A stretch of DNA of 64,000 bases from Pseudomonas sp. 8AS. GTDB lineage: Bacteria; Pseudomonadota; Gammaproteobacteria; Pseudomonadales; Pseudomonadaceae. The number at the start of each line of letters is the position of its first letter. Positions within the stretch are counted from its first letter, which is position 1. The notes under the pieces were generated by a model. That model was given only the letters and a program-made list of their open reading frames with translations. It searched no databases and was not told the origin of the DNA. Positions 7,261-17,216 of this stretch are shown here, piece by piece. Where the stretch lies: assembly GCF_902506505.1 (NCBI RefSeq), contig NZ_LR733406.1, positions 2,626,227 to 2,690,226 on the forward strand, given 5' to 3'. The translations under genes and the position numbers were made by a program.

Positions 7261-8324
7261 GACTCTTCTCCTGCATTCAGTTCTTGCGCAGCTCGCTTGA
7301 GGAGCTTCTTCACCGGGGCGGCCAGGCCCAGGCGCGGCGGGGTGGCGAGGTTATACCAGAGCCAGTCGCCCTCGGCCACGCCGGGGTTGGCGGCCTCGAC
7401 CCGGACCAGCCAGGGCTCGATGGCCAGCTGGAAGTGGCTGAAAGTATGGGTCAGCCCGGCCAGTTCGTGGCGATTGCCCAGGTGCAGGGCGTGCTGGCTG
7501 GCCAGCGCTTCGAGGCCGGCCAGGTCGTCCAGCTCGGGCAGGCTCCACAGGCCGCCCCACAGGCCGCTCGACGGGCGGCGATAGAGCAGGATTGCGCCGT
7601 CGCGGTTGGCCAGCAGCGGCATCAGGGTGCGCTTGCGCGGCAGCTCCTTGCGCGGCTTGGCCACCGGGTAGCGGATTTCCAGGCCCAGCAGGTGCGCCTG
7701 GCAGCCGCTCTGCAGCGGGCAGAGCAGGCAGCTCGGCTTGCTCCGGGTACAGAGCGTGGCGCCCAGGTCCATCATCGCCTGGGTGTAGTGGTTGACCCGC
7801 TCCTCGGGGAGGAAGCGCTCGGCCACCTGCCACAGCTGCCTGGCCACCTTCGGCTCGCCCGGATAGCCCTCCTGGGCGACGTAGCGGGCCAGCACTCGCT
7901 TGACGTTGCCGTCGAGGATCGGCGCGCGCAGGCCCATGCTCAGGCTGGCGATGGCACCGGCGGTGGAGCGGCCGATGCCGGGCAGGGCGCTGAGCGCCTC
8001 GACGTCGCGGGGGAATTCGCCGCCATGCTCGCGCATGACGATCTGTGCGGTCTTCTGCAGGTTGCGCGCGCGGGTGTAGTAGCCCAGGCCGGTCCACAGG
8101 TGCAGGACTTCGTCTTCCGCTGCCTCGGCCAGATCCTTGACCGTGGGCAGGGCGTGCATGAAGCGGTCGAAGTAACCGAGCACGGTGCTGACCTGGGTCT
8201 GCTGCAGCATGATTTCCGAGACCCACACCCGGTATGGGTTGATGGCCTGCTGCCAGGGCAGATCCTTGCGCCCGTGCTGGTCATACCAGGCCAGCACGGC
8301 GCCGTTGAACTGCGCGGGCGTCAT
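7257..8324 (-). CDS. mutY: A/G-specific adenine DNA glycosylase MutY
   Basis: 355 residues. It removes adenine mispaired with 8-oxoguanine. Visible are the catalytic Glu37 in [11 protein letters not shown], the helix-hairpin-helix [12 protein letters not shown], the Fe-S ligands in [17 protein letters not shown] (C-x6-C-x2-C-x5-C) and a C-terminal NUDIX-like domain for 8-oxoG recognition. The start at 8324 overlaps the asmA stop (ATGA), and its own stop overlaps yggX. A longer open frame upstream is a shadow of asmA. Confidence 0.96.
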   Translation of the reverse strand: MTPAQFNGAVLAWYDQHGRKDLPWQQAINPYRVWVSEIMLQQTQVSTVLGYFDRFMHALPTVKDLAEAAEDEVLHLWTGLGYYTRARNLQKTAQIVMREHGGEFPRDVEALSALPGIGRSTAGAIASLSMGLRAPILDGNVKRVLARYVAQEGYPGEPKVARQLWQVAERFLPEERVNHYTQAMMDLGATLCTRSKPSCLLCPLQSGCQAHLLGLEIRYPVAKPRKELPRKRTLMPLLANRDGAILLYRRPSSGLWGGLWSLPELDDLAGLEALASQHALHLGNRHELAGLTHTFSHFQLAIEPWLVRVEAANPGVAEGDWLWYNLATPPRLGLAAPVKKLLKRAAQELNAGEES

Positions 8325-10543
8325 CGGTTGAACAGGCCCTTGAGGGCGTCCTTGAGTTCCGGGCTGACCTTGTCGCCGAGCTTCTCTTCGATCTTCTCCT
8401 CGAGCCTGGCCCCGGCCAGCTTGGCGGCGACCTTGCCCAGGCCGTCCTGGTCCAGGCGGCAGGCCTTGGCGCCCAGCTCCAGCGGGCCGCGGCAGCGCAG
8501 CGGCCACTCGATGCCGGCGTAGCGTTCGTTGACCTGGCAGGCCGGGTCGGGCATGGCGCCCTTGTCGCCTTCGATGACGATGCCGATGCGGTAGTCCAGG
8601 CCCAGTACGCGCAGGTCGACATCGCCCTTGCCGTTGACCGTCAGGCCGGGGATGCGCGCCTTGAGGTCCGGGTTGCTGGCCACGCCGTTGCGCAGGGTCA
8701 GGTTGCCGTCGAGTTCCTCGAAGGGCGTGTCCTTGCCGCGCGGTTCGCTGGACAGTGTCTTGCGGTTGAGGGTGGCGATGCCCTGGCACAGCTGCTGCTC
8801 CAGGTTGGCCTCGACCAGCACGCCCTGGCTCAGGCTGAAGCTGGCCGTGCCGTTCAGTGCGTCGATCCAGGCCTTCTGGCTGTTGCCCTGGGTGCGGATG
8901 TCGGCGCTCAGGTCGAGCAGGCCCTTGACGGGCGCCTTCTCGCCCTGGCTCTCGATGAGTTTTTCCACTGGGACATGGTTTAGTTGTTTCCGCGCGGTGA
9001 GCAGCGGCACGTCCGGACGCACGTCGAGCTGGGCCTGGGCGCTGAAGTTGCCGCCATGGAGGTCGCCGCGCAGGGTCTGCAGGCTGAGCACGCCGGCCTG
9101 GGCGCTGGCCTTGAGGTGGGCGTCTTCGATCGGCAGCCGGTTCAGGGTCAGCAGGCCGAGGCCGAGTTCGGCCTGCACATCGAGCTTGCGCAGCGGCTCC
9201 AGCGGCAGGATCGGCGTGGTGCTCCAGGCCTGCTGGGTCGGCGCGCTCGGCAGCGGCGTGCTGCCGTTCTTGCCGGCGGCGGCCACCGCGCCCTTGATCT
9301 CGTTCTTGCGCGCGGCGCCGGCGCTGGCGTCCGGGTCCTTGGGCGGCAGGTAGCGGTCGAGGTCGAGCTTGTCGCCCTTGAGCTGCAGGCGCAGGGCCTG
9401 TTTGGCGAAGTCGCTGATGGCCAGGTTGCCGCTGAAGCTGCTGTCATCCAGCTGCAGGCTGAGCTCGTTGAGGTTCAGGCTGCTCGGCGTGCCGGCCAGG
9501 CGGGTGGATAGCTCGAACTGCTGCAGGCTGTTGCCGTCGCGCATGGCCGGCAGTTCGACGCCAACGCCGCCGAGGAATTCGCGCAGGTTGAACTTGGCGA
9601 TGGACAGGCCGCCCTGCAGTTGTGCGGTCTTGTCCAGGTCGCGCAGTTTCAGTTCGCCGATGGCGCGCAGCTGGTTGGCGCTGAGCTTGAGGCTGTTCCA
9701 CTCGGCGACCTGGGCGGCCTGGTCGAGCAGCAGCTGGCCCTGGGTGGCGAAGGTCAGGGTCTTGCCCTTGAGCGGCTCGCCGGAAACCTCGCCGGCCAGC
9801 TTGAAGTCTTCCAGCTGGTAGCGTTTGAGCGCGCGGTCGAAGCGCAGCTGGGTCTGCAGCTCGGTCCGGGCGCGCAGCAGCGGCTGGTTGCTGGCGAGGA
9901 AGGCGCTCAGCTTGAGCGGGATGTTGGCGCCCTCGCGGATCGCCCCGCTGCTCAGCTCAATGCCTTCGGCGCTGAGCTGGCGGCCACTGCGCTGGTCGCG
10001 GTAGTCAATGCGCGAATTGCTGATGGTCAGGCTGTCGATATCCAGCTTGAGCGGGCGTTCGGCGGCTGCGGGGGCGGCGTCGCTGCTTGCCGGCGCCGGC
10101 GTGGCGGCGGCCGGTGCGTTCGCAGCGCTGGCGGCCTGGGCCGGCTTGCCGACGTCTTCCCAGTTGCCGCGGCCCTTGGCATCGCGCTGCAGGGTCAGGT
10201 TGAGGCCGTCGATGCGGATGTCGCTCATCTGCACTTCCTTGCGCAGCAGCGGCAGCACGCGCACGGACAGACCGAGCAGGCGCAGGTCGGCGAACGGCTG
10301 GTCCGGGGTGGCGGCGCTGGCCAGGGTGGCGTCGGTCAGTTCCAGGCCGAGCCAGGGGAACAGGCTCCAGCCGATATCGCCATTGAGCTTGAGCTCGAGG
10401 TTGGCCTTGTCGCGGGCCAGTTGCTGGATTTCGTCCTTGTAGTCGTTGGGGTCGAACAGGTGGGTCAGGGCGAAGCCGAGGCCGACGATGATCAGCAGCA
10501 GTCCGAGGAAGACCAGGCCCAGGATTTTGCCGATAGATTTCAT
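8321..10543 (-). CDS. AsmA family protein
   Basis: 740 residues. A single N-terminal membrane anchor ([19 protein letters not shown], ~8-26) is followed by [13 protein letters not shown], typical of the AsmA N-terminal domain, then a long periplasmic beta-rich region with low-complexity Ala/Pro/Ser (~140-165). AsmA-like proteins belong to the bridge-like family implicated in phospholipid/LPS homeostasis of the outer membrane. First gene of the asmA-mutY-yggX operon, with overlapping stop and start codons. Confidence 0.9.
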   Translation of the reverse strand: MKSIGKILGLVFLGLLLIIVGLGFALTHLFDPNDYKDEIQQLARDKANLELKLNGDIGWSLFPWLGLELTDATLASAATPDQPFADLRLLGLSVRVLPLLRKEVQMSDIRIDGLNLTLQRDAKGRGNWEDVGKPAQAASAANAPAAATPAPASSDAAPAAAERPLKLDIDSLTISNSRIDYRDQRSGRQLSAEGIELSSGAIREGANIPLKLSAFLASNQPLLRARTELQTQLRFDRALKRYQLEDFKLAGEVSGEPLKGKTLTFATQGQLLLDQAAQVAEWNSLKLSANQLRAIGELKLRDLDKTAQLQGGLSIAKFNLREFLGGVGVELPAMRDGNSLQQFELSTRLAGTPSSLNLNELSLQLDDSSFSGNLAISDFAKQALRLQLKGDKLDLDRYLPPKDPDASAGAARKNEIKGAVAAAGKNGSTPLPSAPTQQAWSTTPILPLEPLRKLDVQAELGLGLLTLNRLPIEDAHLKASAQAGVLSLQTLRGDLHGGNFSAQAQLDVRPDVPLLTARKQLNHVPVEKLIESQGEKAPVKGLLDLSADIRTQGNSQKAWIDALNGTASFSLSQGVLVEANLEQQLCQGIATLNRKTLSSEPRGKDTPFEELDGNLTLRNGVASNPDLKARIPGLTVNGKGDVDLRVLGLDYRIGIVIEGDKGAMPDPACQVNERYAGIEWPLRCRGPLELGAKACRLDQDGLGKVAAKLAGARLEEKIEEKLGDKVSPELKDALKGLFNR

Positions 10544-10594
10544 GGACGCGTCCTTGTTTGGATGACTTTTTCTGGGCGCGAGTATAGCGCCGGC

Positions 10595-10954
10595 TCAGAG
10601 TGCCGCGGCCACCTTCTCGGCGATCGCCAGGCTGGCGGTGAGCCCCGGCGATTCGATCCCGAACAGGTTGACTAGGCCCTGCAGGCCGTGGGCGGCAGGC
10701 GTTTGGATGACGAAGTCGGCGGGCGGTTCCCCGGCGCCGCTGAGCTTGGCTCGCACGCCGCTGTAGCCGGGCTGCAGGCGGGCGGGGTCGAGGCCGGGGA
10801 AATAGCGCTGGATCGCCGTGGCGAAGGGCTCGCGCAGCTGCTCGTCGACGCGGTAGTCCAGCGCATCCAGGTAGCGCACGTCCGGGCCGAAGCGCAGCTG
10901 GCCGGCCAGGCCGAGGGCGCCGGCGCCGATGATCAGGGTGTCGATGCTGTGCAT
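10595..10954 (-). pseudogene. Internally deleted FAD-dependent oxidoreductase (LhgO-like)
   Basis: 119 residues in one open frame. The first ~17 ([17 protein letters not shown]) are the FAD-binding dinucleotide motif of the D-amino-acid-oxidase/L-2-hydroxyglutarate oxidase family. The sequence then jumps directly to the family's C-terminal part ([47 protein letters not shown]). Full family members are ~365-400 residues, so about 250 residues are missing with the frame kept. With most of the substrate and FAD domain gone it cannot be an active oxidase. It lies between asmA and a divergent gene. Confidence 0.85.
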
Positions 10955-11055
10955 GCTGGCTGGCGTGAACGGTGGCTGGAATTGGCGGCTCGGGCGGTGT
11001 TGCCGAGCAACCTGCGGGGTTAGGCTGGCAGCATAACAAGAACCGGGAGGCGCCC

Positions 11056-12273
11056 ATGAATGTCACCGTGATGGCCGTGCCGCTGTACATCGCCCTGATC
11101 CTGCTGGAGCTGGCCTACGAGCGCCATAGCGGGCGCCACACCTATCGCCTGGCGGATGCCGTCACCAGCATCAACACCGCGGTGCTGCGCGTATTGCTGG
11201 AGGGACCGCTGCGTCTGCTGCTGATCATTCCCTACGCCTGGCTGTATGAGCATGGGCGGCTGCTGGAGCTGGACGCGAGTTCGCCTTGGACCTGGCTGCT
11301 CGGCTTCGTCGCCGTGGACTTCTGCTTTTACTGGGCCCATCGCAGCCTGCACCGCTACAACCTGCTGTGGGGCGCGCACCAGCCGCACCACTCCAGCGAG
11401 GACTTCAACCTGTCCACCGCGCTGCGCAAGGGCGCCTTCCAGACGGCCTTCGACTGGCCGTTCTACCTGCCGTTGGCGTTGCTGGGGATTCCGTTGCCGC
11501 TGTTCCTGGTCCTGCTCGGCGCGCAGCTGGTCTACCAGTTCTGGATCCACAGCCAGCATATCGGCCGGCTCGGCGTGCTGGAGTGGTTTATGGTCACGCC
11601 GAGCAACCACCGGGTGCACCACGGGCAGAACGACTGCTACATCGACAGGAACCACGGCGGGGTGTTCATCCTCTGGGATCGCCTGTTTGGCACCTTCGCC
11701 GACGAGCGCGAGCCGGTGCGCTACGGGGTGACCACGCCGGTGCGCACCTTCGACCCGATCCGCCTGCAGTTCTCCTGGTGGCGCCTGCTGTGGGCCGACA
11801 CCTGCGCGACTCGCTCCTGGTGGGACAAGCTGCGCCTGTGGTGGATGCCCACCGGCTGGCGCCCGGCGGATGTGCAGGCGCGGCTCTGGCCATCGATGGG
11901 CGCGGACAAGTTCGACCGGCCCTATCCGGCCAGCCTGCGCGGGTATGCCGTGCTGCAGTTCGTGGCGATCAACGCCATGGCCCTGTGCTTCCTCGCCAGC
12001 GTCAAGCGTGCCGCCGTGTGGGAGCCCTGGCTGCTGGTGCTGGCGATTCTCGGCGGCTGCGTCAGCCTCGGCCTGCTGTTCGAGGGCCGGCGTGCGTTGT
12101 GGAAAGTGGAGGCAGGCCGCCAGCTGCTGATGGCCGGCGCGGCGCTGGGCTGGGGGTTGTGGCTGGTACCGGCACAGTGGTTGCTCGGCCTGCTGCTGGC
12201 CGGGCTGTGTGCGGTCAGCCTGCTGTGGCTGTTGTGGCTGGCGGCGCGGCCGCGGGTGGCGGCCTTCTCCTAG
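11056..12273 (+). CDS. Sterol desaturase / fatty acid hydroxylase superfamily membrane protein
   Basis: 405 residues with several membrane segments. The di-iron histidine boxes are present: HRSLH (95-99), HQPHH (108-112) and [10 protein letters not shown] (~186), plus RNHGG further on. These enzymes hydroxylate or desaturate lipids in the membrane; the substrate is not evident. The C-terminal ~120 residues add further hydrophobic segments beyond the catalytic domain. ATG 11056 follows GGGAGG by 5 nt. It is divergent from the deleted oxidoreductase gene. Confidence 0.85.
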   Translation: MNVTVMAVPLYIALILLELAYERHSGRHTYRLADAVTSINTAVLRVLLEGPLRLLLIIPYAWLYEHGRLLELDASSPWTWLLGFVAVDFCFYWAHRSLHRYNLLWGAHQPHHSSEDFNLSTALRKGAFQTAFDWPFYLPLALLGIPLPLFLVLLGAQLVYQFWIHSQHIGRLGVLEWFMVTPSNHRVHHGQNDCYIDRNHGGVFILWDRLFGTFADEREPVRYGVTTPVRTFDPIRLQFSWWRLLWADTCATRSWWDKLRLWWMPTGWRPADVQARLWPSMGADKFDRPYPASLRGYAVLQFVAINAMALCFLASVKRAAVWEPWLLVLAILGGCVSLGLLFEGRRALWKVEAGRQLLMAGAALGWGLWLVPAQWLLGLLLAGLCAVSLLWLLWLAARPRVAAFS

Positions 12274-12282
12274 GGGTTGCCC

Positions 12283-12303
12283 GGTGCGCGCGGCGCAGCC
12301 TAC
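12283..12303. repeat. REP-like repeat unit
   Basis: ggtgcgcgcggcgcagcc followed by tac; the reverse complement closely matches the unit at 46208-46228 (gtagggtgcgccgcgcgcacc). Such short GC-rich palindromic units recur between Pseudomonas genes. Confidence 0.5.
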
Positions 12304-12317
12304 GGTGCTTGCGCCGG

Positions 12318-12716
12318 TTACAGGCTGTCCAGCGGCAGGCCGCTGCGGGCGGCCAGGGCCTGGCTTTCCAGATGGTCTTTCGGCGCGGCCAGGCGCAGCG
12401 GCTGGCCGGCCTCGCGGGCCATGCGCTGGGCTTCGTCGAGGAGGCGCCGGGCCACGCCGCGCTTGCGCGTGACCTTGCGCACGCACAGGTGCGACAGGCG
12501 CCAGCAGTCGGCATCGCGGCTCAGCAGGGCGGCGCCGAGCAGGCGGTCGTTGAAGCGCCCGGCGATCAGCCGGCCCTCGCCGATACCGCCGGCGATCAGC
12601 GCATCGGCGCTGGCGTAGGGCGCCAGCAGCCAGTCCGGGGCGTCGGCGTAGACCTTGGTCAGGTCGATGTGGTCCTGGGCCGATGGACGGGTGACGATCT
12701 CGACAAACACGGGCAT
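12318..12716 (-). CDS. panM: PanM/PanZ-like acetyltransferase (GNAT fold)
   Basis: 132 residues. VYADAPDWLLAPYASADALIAGGIGEGRLIAGRFNDRLLGAALL followed by VRKVTRKRGVARRLLDEAQRMA (acetyl-CoA-binding motif R-x-x-G-x-A) fits the PanM/PanZ family, which binds PanD and links aspartate decarboxylase maturation to acetyl-CoA level. ATG 12716 has GAGGAA 7 nt upstream. The reading frame extends leftward from an overlapping shadow of hisB, which is not coding. Assignment by motif only. Confidence 0.7.
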   Translation of the reverse strand: MPVFVEIVTRPSAQDHIDLTKVYADAPDWLLAPYASADALIAGGIGEGRLIAGRFNDRLLGAALLSRDADCWRLSHLCVRKVTRKRGVARRLLDEAQRMAREAGQPLRLAAPKDHLESQALAARSGLPLDSL

Positions 12717-12839
12717 CGCGGCTTCCTCGCTGGCGGGTGGCGCAGTGTAAGGCGCCGACAGCCCTGGCGAAAACAGCCAGGGCCAACATGCGTAACCGCC
12801 TTTGGGCCGTTGCGGTAGCCGCCCAAGCCCCGCGCCGCC

Positions 12840-12845
12840 TATAAT
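12840..12845 (+). promoter_or_regulatory. Putative -10 element of the his operon promoter
   Basis: A perfect TATAAT lies 36 nt before the hisB start. No good -35 hexamer stands at 16-18 nt; the nearest candidate is weak. It is inferred as the promoter of hisBHAF because nothing else starts rightward here. Confidence 0.45.
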
Positions 12846-12881
12846 GGCCGCCTTTTCCGCAAGCATTTTCGGGAGCTGGTG

Positions 12882-13475
12882 ATGGCCGAACGTACGGCAT
12901 CCGTCGAGCGCAACACCCTGGAGACCCAGATCAAGGTCTCGATCAACCTGGATGGCACCGGCAAGGCCAAGTTCGATATTGGCGTGCCGTTCCTCGAGCA
13001 CATGCTCGACCAGATCGCCCGCCACGGGCTGATCGACCTGGACATCCAGTGCAAGGGCGACCTGCATATCGACGACCACCACACCGTGGAAGACGTCGGC
13101 ATCACCCTCGGCCAGGCCTTCGCCAAGGCCCTCGGCGACAAGAAGGGCATGACCCGCTACGGCCACTCCTACGTGCCGCTGGACGAAGCGCTGTCGCGCG
13201 TGGTGATCGACTTCTCCGGCCGCCCGGGCCTGCAGATGCACGTGCCGTTCACCCGCGCGGTGGTCGGCGGCTTCGACGTCGACCTGTTCCAGGAATTCTT
13301 CCAGGGCTTCGTCAACCACGCCTTGGTGTCCCTGCACATCGACAACCTGCGCGGGACCAACACCCACCACCAGATCGAGACGGTGTTCAAGGCCTTCGGC
13401 CGCGCCCTGCGCATGGCCGTCGAGCTGGATCCGCGCATGGCCGGGCAGATGCCGTCGACCAAAGGGTGCCTGTAA
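12882..13475 (+). CDS. hisB: Imidazoleglycerol-phosphate dehydratase
   Basis: 197 residues, the monofunctional bacterial length. It carries out dehydration to imidazole-acetol phosphate in histidine synthesis. The metal-binding motifs are [11 protein letters not shown] and [19 protein letters not shown], with [13 protein letters not shown] near the start. ATG 12882 is 6 nt after GGGAG; a GTG directly before it is in frame but less well placed. First gene of hisB-hisH-DUF2164-hisA-hisF; the stop abuts the hisH start. Confidence 0.97.
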   Translation: MAERTASVERNTLETQIKVSINLDGTGKAKFDIGVPFLEHMLDQIARHGLIDLDIQCKGDLHIDDHHTVEDVGITLGQAFAKALGDKKGMTRYGHSYVPLDEALSRVVIDFSGRPGLQMHVPFTRAVVGGFDVDLFQEFFQGFVNHALVSLHIDNLRGTNTHHQIETVFKAFGRALRMAVELDPRMAGQMPSTKGCL

Positions 13476-14114
13476 GTGCAAACGGTAGCTGTGATTGATT
13501 ACGGCATGGGCAACCTGCACTCGGTGGCCAAGGCCCTCGAGCATGTCGGCGCGGGACGAGTGATCGTCACCAGCGACGCCCAGGTGATCCGCGAGGCCGA
13601 CCGGGTGGTGTTCCCCGGCGTCGGCGCAATCCGCGACTGCATGGCCGAGATCAAGCGTCTGGGCTTCGACGAGCTGGTGCGCGAGGTCAGCACCGACCGC
13701 CCGTTCCTCGGCATCTGCGTCGGCATGCAGGCATTGCTGGAGCGCAGCGAGGAGAACGGCGGGGTCGACTGCATCGGCCTGTTCCCCGGCCAGGTGCGCT
13801 TCTTCGGCAAGGACCTGCACGAGGACGGTTCACACCTGAAGGTGCCGCACATGGGCTGGAACGAGGTCGAGCAGGTGGTCGAGCACCCGCTGTGGCACGA
13901 GATCCCCAACAAGGGCCGCTTCTACTTCGTGCACAGCTACTACATCGAGGCCGGTAACCCGGCCCAGGTGGTCGGCCGCGGTCACTATGGCAAGGACTTC
14001 GCCGCGGCGCTGGCCGAGGGCTCGAAGTTCGCCGTGCAGTTCCACCCGGAGAAGAGCCACACCCACGGCCTGCAGCTGCTGCAGAACTTCGTCGGCTGGG
14101 ATGGCCGCTGCTAA
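13476..14114 (+). CDS. hisH: Imidazole glycerol phosphate synthase glutaminase subunit
   Basis: 212 residues, class I glutamine amidotransferase. The nucleophile Cys81 lies in [12 protein letters not shown] and the catalytic His/Glu in [13 protein letters not shown]. It supplies ammonia to HisF. GTG start immediately after the hisB TAA, so probably translationally coupled. It overlaps the next ATG by one base. Confidence 0.97.
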   Translation: MQTVAVIDYGMGNLHSVAKALEHVGAGRVIVTSDAQVIREADRVVFPGVGAIRDCMAEIKRLGFDELVREVSTDRPFLGICVGMQALLERSEENGGVDCIGLFPGQVRFFGKDLHEDGSHLKVPHMGWNEVEQVVEHPLWHEIPNKGRFYFVHSYYIEAGNPAQVVGRGHYGKDFAAALAEGSKFAVQFHPEKSHTHGLQLLQNFVGWDGRC

Positions 14115-14371
14115 TGAGCCGGGGCAAGAAGGCGCCGCTCCTGGCACTGGACGCCGCCCAGGAGCAGGCCGCACTGCACAGCCTCAAGGGCTTCCTCGAG
14201 GAGCGTTTCGAGCTGCAGCTGGGCTCCTTCGAGGTGCAGGAAGTGCTGGAGCTGTTCAGTCGCGAAATTGCCCCGCACTACTACAACAAGGCGATTGCCG
14301 ATGTGCAGGCGCTGCTGTCCGACCGCTTCGCCAGTATCGAAAGCGACTTGTGGGCGCTCGAGAAGAGCTGA
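14114..14371 (+). CDS. DUF2164 family protein
   Basis: 85 residues. LHSLKGFLEERFELQLGSFEVQEVLELFSREIAPHYYNKAIADVQ matches the DUF2164 pattern (conserved FxxxE and APxxYNxAI). No function is known. Its start codon overlaps the last base of hisH (TAATG) and it lies between hisH and hisA, so it is expressed with the histidine pathway. Confidence 0.85.
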   Translation: MSRGKKAPLLALDAAQEQAALHSLKGFLEERFELQLGSFEVQEVLELFSREIAPHYYNKAIADVQALLSDRFASIESDLWALEKS

Positions 14372-14409
14372 CCTTTCACCGATTCTAAAGACTTGAGCAG
14401 GTTCAACCG

Positions 14410-15147
14410 ATGCTGATTATCCCCGCTATCGATCTCAAGGACGGCGCCTGCGTGCGTCTGCGCCAGGGCCGCATGGAAGACTCCACGGTGTTTTCCGATG
14501 ACCCGGTGAGCATGGCCGCCAAGTGGGTCGAGGGCGGTTGCCGCCGCCTGCACCTGGTCGACCTCAACGGTGCCTTCGAGGGCCAGCCGGTCAACGGCGA
14601 GGTGGTCACCGCCATCGCCAAGCGCTACCCGCACCTGCCGATCCAGATCGGCGGCGGCATCCGCTCGCTGGAAACCATCGAGCACTACGTCAAGGCCGGG
14701 GTCAGCTACGTGATCATCGGCACCAAGGCGGTGAAAGATCCGCAGTTCGTCACCGATGCCTGCAAGGCCTTCCCGGGCAAGGTCATCGTCGGCCTGGATG
14801 CCAAGGACGGCTTCGTCGCCACCGACGGCTGGGCCGAGGTATCGAGCGTGCAGGCCACCGACCTGGCCAAGCGCTTCGAGGCCGACGGTGTGTCCGCCAT
14901 CGTTTATACCGACATCGCCAAAGACGGCATGATGCAGGGCTGCAACGTCGAGGCCACCGCGGCCCTGGCGGCGGCCAGCAAGATCCCGGTGATCGCCTCC
15001 GGCGGCATCCACAACCTCGGCGATATCGAAAAGCTGCTGCTGGCCCGCTCGCCGGGCATCATCGGCGCCATTACCGGCCGGGCGATCTACGAAGGCACTC
15101 TGGACGTCGCCGAGGCCCAGGCCTTCTGCGACAGCTTCAAGGGTTGA
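14410..15147 (+). CDS. hisA: ProFAR isomerase HisA
   Basis: 245 residues, (beta-alpha)8 barrel. It performs the Amadori rearrangement in histidine synthesis. The catalytic Asp lies in [15 protein letters not shown], the second one in [13 protein letters not shown]; the phosphate-binding loops GGGIRS and [10 protein letters not shown] are seen. 38 nt after the DUF2164 gene. Confidence 0.97.
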   Translation: MLIIPAIDLKDGACVRLRQGRMEDSTVFSDDPVSMAAKWVEGGCRRLHLVDLNGAFEGQPVNGEVVTAIAKRYPHLPIQIGGGIRSLETIEHYVKAGVSYVIIGTKAVKDPQFVTDACKAFPGKVIVGLDAKDGFVATDGWAEVSSVQATDLAKRFEADGVSAIVYTDIAKDGMMQGCNVEATAALAAASKIPVIASGGIHNLGDIEKLLLARSPGIIGAITGRAIYEGTLDVAEAQAFCDSFKG

Positions 15148-15154
15148 TCTGAAC

Positions 15155-15246
15155 GTAGGGTGGGTTAGCCGCGCAGCGGCGTAACCCACCGATAGAGTCA
15201 TCCGTTGACGCGACGATGGGTATCGCTGCGCTCAACCCATCCTACG
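15155..15246. repeat. REP/BIME-type palindromic repeat between hisA and hisF
   Basis: Outer arms gtagggtgggttagccgc... and ...caacccatcctac are roughly inverted, each containing its own smaller palindrome (gggttagccgcgcagcggcgtaaccc). This is the GTAGGGTGGG type common in the P. mendocina/stutzeri/alcaligenes range. It extends to 12 nt before the hisF start and could form a strong hairpin in the his mRNA. Confidence 0.75.
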
Positions 15247-15257
15247 AGTGCATTGTT

Positions 15258-16028
15258 ATGGCTTTGGCTAAACGCATCATCCCCTGCCTCGACGTGGACA
15301 ACGGCCGCGTGGTCAAGGGCGTCAAGTTCGAGAACATCCGCGACGCCGGCGACCCGGTGGAGATCGCCCGCCGCTACGACGAGCAGGGCGCCGACGAGAT
15401 CACCTTCCTCGACATCACCGCCAGCGTCGATGGTCGCGACACCACCCTGCACACGGTCGAGCGCATGGCCAGCCAGGTGTTTATCCCGCTGACGGTCGGT
15501 GGTGGGGTCAGGACTGTTCAGGACATCCGCAACCTGCTCAATGCCGGTGCAGACAAGGTCTCGATCAACACCGCCGCGGTGTTCAACCCGGAGTTCGTCG
15601 GCGAGGCCGCGCAGCGCTTCGGCTCGCAGTGCATCGTGGTCGCCATCGACGCCAAGAAGGTCTCGCTGCCGGGCGAAACCCCGCGCTGGGAAATCTTCAC
15701 CCATGGCGGGCGCAAGCCGACCGGCCTGGATGCCGTACTGTGGGCGAAGAAGATGGAAGACCTCGGCGCCGGCGAAATCCTCCTGACCAGCATGGACCAG
15801 GACGGCGTGAAGAGCGGCTACGACCTCGGCGTGACCCGCGCCATCAGCGAGAGCGTGGGCATCCCGGTGATCGCCTCCGGCGGCGTCGGCAACCTCGAAC
15901 ACCTGGCCGCCGGCATCCTCGAAGGCAAGGCCGATGCGGTGCTGGCGGCGAGCATCTTCCACTTCGGCGAGTACAGCGTGCCGGAGGCCAAGGCCTACCT
16001 GGCCAGCCGCGGTATCGTGGTGCGCTGA
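15258..16028 (+). CDS. hisF: Imidazole glycerol phosphate synthase cyclase subunit
   Basis: 256 residues, (beta-alpha)8 barrel. [24 protein letters not shown] carries the catalytic Asp, [16 protein letters not shown] the second Asp; GGGVRT and [10 protein letters not shown] bind phosphate. It partners HisH. The frame opens at 15216 inside the REP repeat, but ATG 15258 begins the conserved protein. Last gene of the operon; a terminator follows. Confidence 0.97.
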   Translation: MALAKRIIPCLDVDNGRVVKGVKFENIRDAGDPVEIARRYDEQGADEITFLDITASVDGRDTTLHTVERMASQVFIPLTVGGGVRTVQDIRNLLNAGADKVSINTAAVFNPEFVGEAAQRFGSQCIVVAIDAKKVSLPGETPRWEIFTHGGRKPTGLDAVLWAKKMEDLGAGEILLTSMDQDGVKSGYDLGVTRAISESVGIPVIASGGVGNLEHLAAGILEGKADAVLAASIFHFGEYSVPEAKAYLASRGIVVR

Positions 16029-16050
16029 GCCGCCTGCCGCGCTTGACCCG

Positions 16051-16075
16051 ACGCCCGCTGCCCGCGGGCGTTTTT
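16051..16075 (+). terminator. Terminator of the his operon
   Basis: Stem cgcccgc (16052-16058) with gcgggcg (16064-16070), then TTTTT. Confidence 0.85.
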
Positions 16076-16299
16076 CATGGCGGCCCGATTGCCCCGTCTG
16101 GTTCGTTTCTTGCCTGCCTTGGCATGGCGCGCGCTCGCCTGGCGGGCCGTCGATCGATCTGCAGCAGTTGCATGCGCGTGGCGCTATCGCGTTCTGTCGC
16201 AGTGGGTTGAAACTCGCAGGTCACAAGGTGACTATGGCTGCTCGCCGGCTGTCCACTGTCAGGCTCGCCAATTTCCCCCTAACCCTGGAGCTGTACTGC

Positions 16300-17055
16300 A
16301 TGCTGAAATCTCTGCAAAAAGCCCTGCTGCTCGCTGGTCTGCTGCTGGCCGGTGGCGCACACGCCGAGCTGGACCCGGACTACAAGGTCATCCTGCTGAC
16401 CGAGAATTACCCGCCGTACAACATGGCGATCAACGGCAAGAACTTCGCCCAGGAAGACAACATTGACGGCATCGCTGCAGATATCGTGCGGGAGATGTTC
16501 AAGCGTGCCGGGGTCACGTACAGCCTGACCCTGCGTTTCCCCTGGGATCGCATCTACAAGCTGGCGCTAGAGAAACCGGGCTACGGCGTGTTCGCCACCA
16601 GCCGTGTGCCGGAGCGTGAGCAGTTGTTCAAATGGGTCGGCCCTATCGCCAAAGACGACTGGGTGTTGCTGGCCAAGGGCGACAGCCAGATCACCCTCGG
16701 CAGCCTGGCTGAGGCGAAGAAGTACAAGGTCGGAGCCTACAAGGGTGATGCCACGGCTGAGCATCTGGTGAAGAACGGTCTGACGCCGATCACCGTGCTG
16801 CGCGATCAGGAAAACGCCAAGAAGTTGGAGGGCAGTCAGATCGATCTGTGGGCCACCGGTGATCCGGCAGGTCGCTACCTGGCCAAGCAGGAGGGCGTGT
16901 CCGGGCTGAAGACGGTGCTGCGCTTCCACAGCGGCGAGCTGTATCTGGCACTGAACAAAGAGGTGCCCGATGAAGTGGTGCAGAAGCTGCAGGGCGCGCT
17001 GGACAAGATGCGCAGCGACGGCTTCGTCGAGCAGATCACCAGCAACTACCTCTGA
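16300..17055 (+). CDS. Extracellular solute-binding protein (family 3), orphan, copy 1
   Basis: 251 residues with a signal peptide ending AHA-EL (~residue 22). DYKVILLTENYPPYNMAINGKNF, IDGIAADIVREMFKRAG and DLWATGDPAGRYLAKQEGV are SBP_bac_3 features of amino-acid/polar compound binding proteins. No permease or ATPase is nearby. The next gene is a tandem paralogue with the same landmarks. ATG 16300 has GGAG 9 nt upstream; upstream frame belongs to the hisF end and spacer. Confidence 0.85.
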   Translation: MLKSLQKALLLAGLLLAGGAHAELDPDYKVILLTENYPPYNMAINGKNFAQEDNIDGIAADIVREMFKRAGVTYSLTLRFPWDRIYKLALEKPGYGVFATSRVPEREQLFKWVGPIAKDDWVLLAKGDSQITLGSLAEAKKYKVGAYKGDATAEHLVKNGLTPITVLRDQENAKKLEGSQIDLWATGDPAGRYLAKQEGVSGLKTVLRFHSGELYLALNKEVPDEVVQKLQGALDKMRSDGFVEQITSNYL

Positions 17056-17216
17056 GCCGTTGCGCCGCCGGCCGCCGGCGTGACCATCCGCACTGGCGCG
17101 GGACGAGCTTCATGCTAACCTGCGCCGCCCCGGAGGCTGCCCGCGCTCGCGCCTGCCGAGGCGCTGGAGGGCAGCCCGTGCGCCGCCCGCCTCTTTTGAC
17201 TGGCAAGGAAATGGAT

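Noticed and set aside
11286..12818. A 510-codon plus-strand frame overlapping the fatty acid hydroxylase and panM
   Set aside because: Shadow frame in GC-rich DNA; Ala/Arg/Gly-rich with no domain, while the other frames encode recognisable proteins.
12318..13820. A 500-codon minus-strand frame
   Set aside because: Only the last 132 codons (panM) are real; the rest is the antisense shadow of hisB-hisH, with a highly repetitive composition.
15216..15257. An N-terminal extension of hisF (14 codons)
   Set aside because: It reads through the REP repeat; the conserved HisF sequence begins at 15258.
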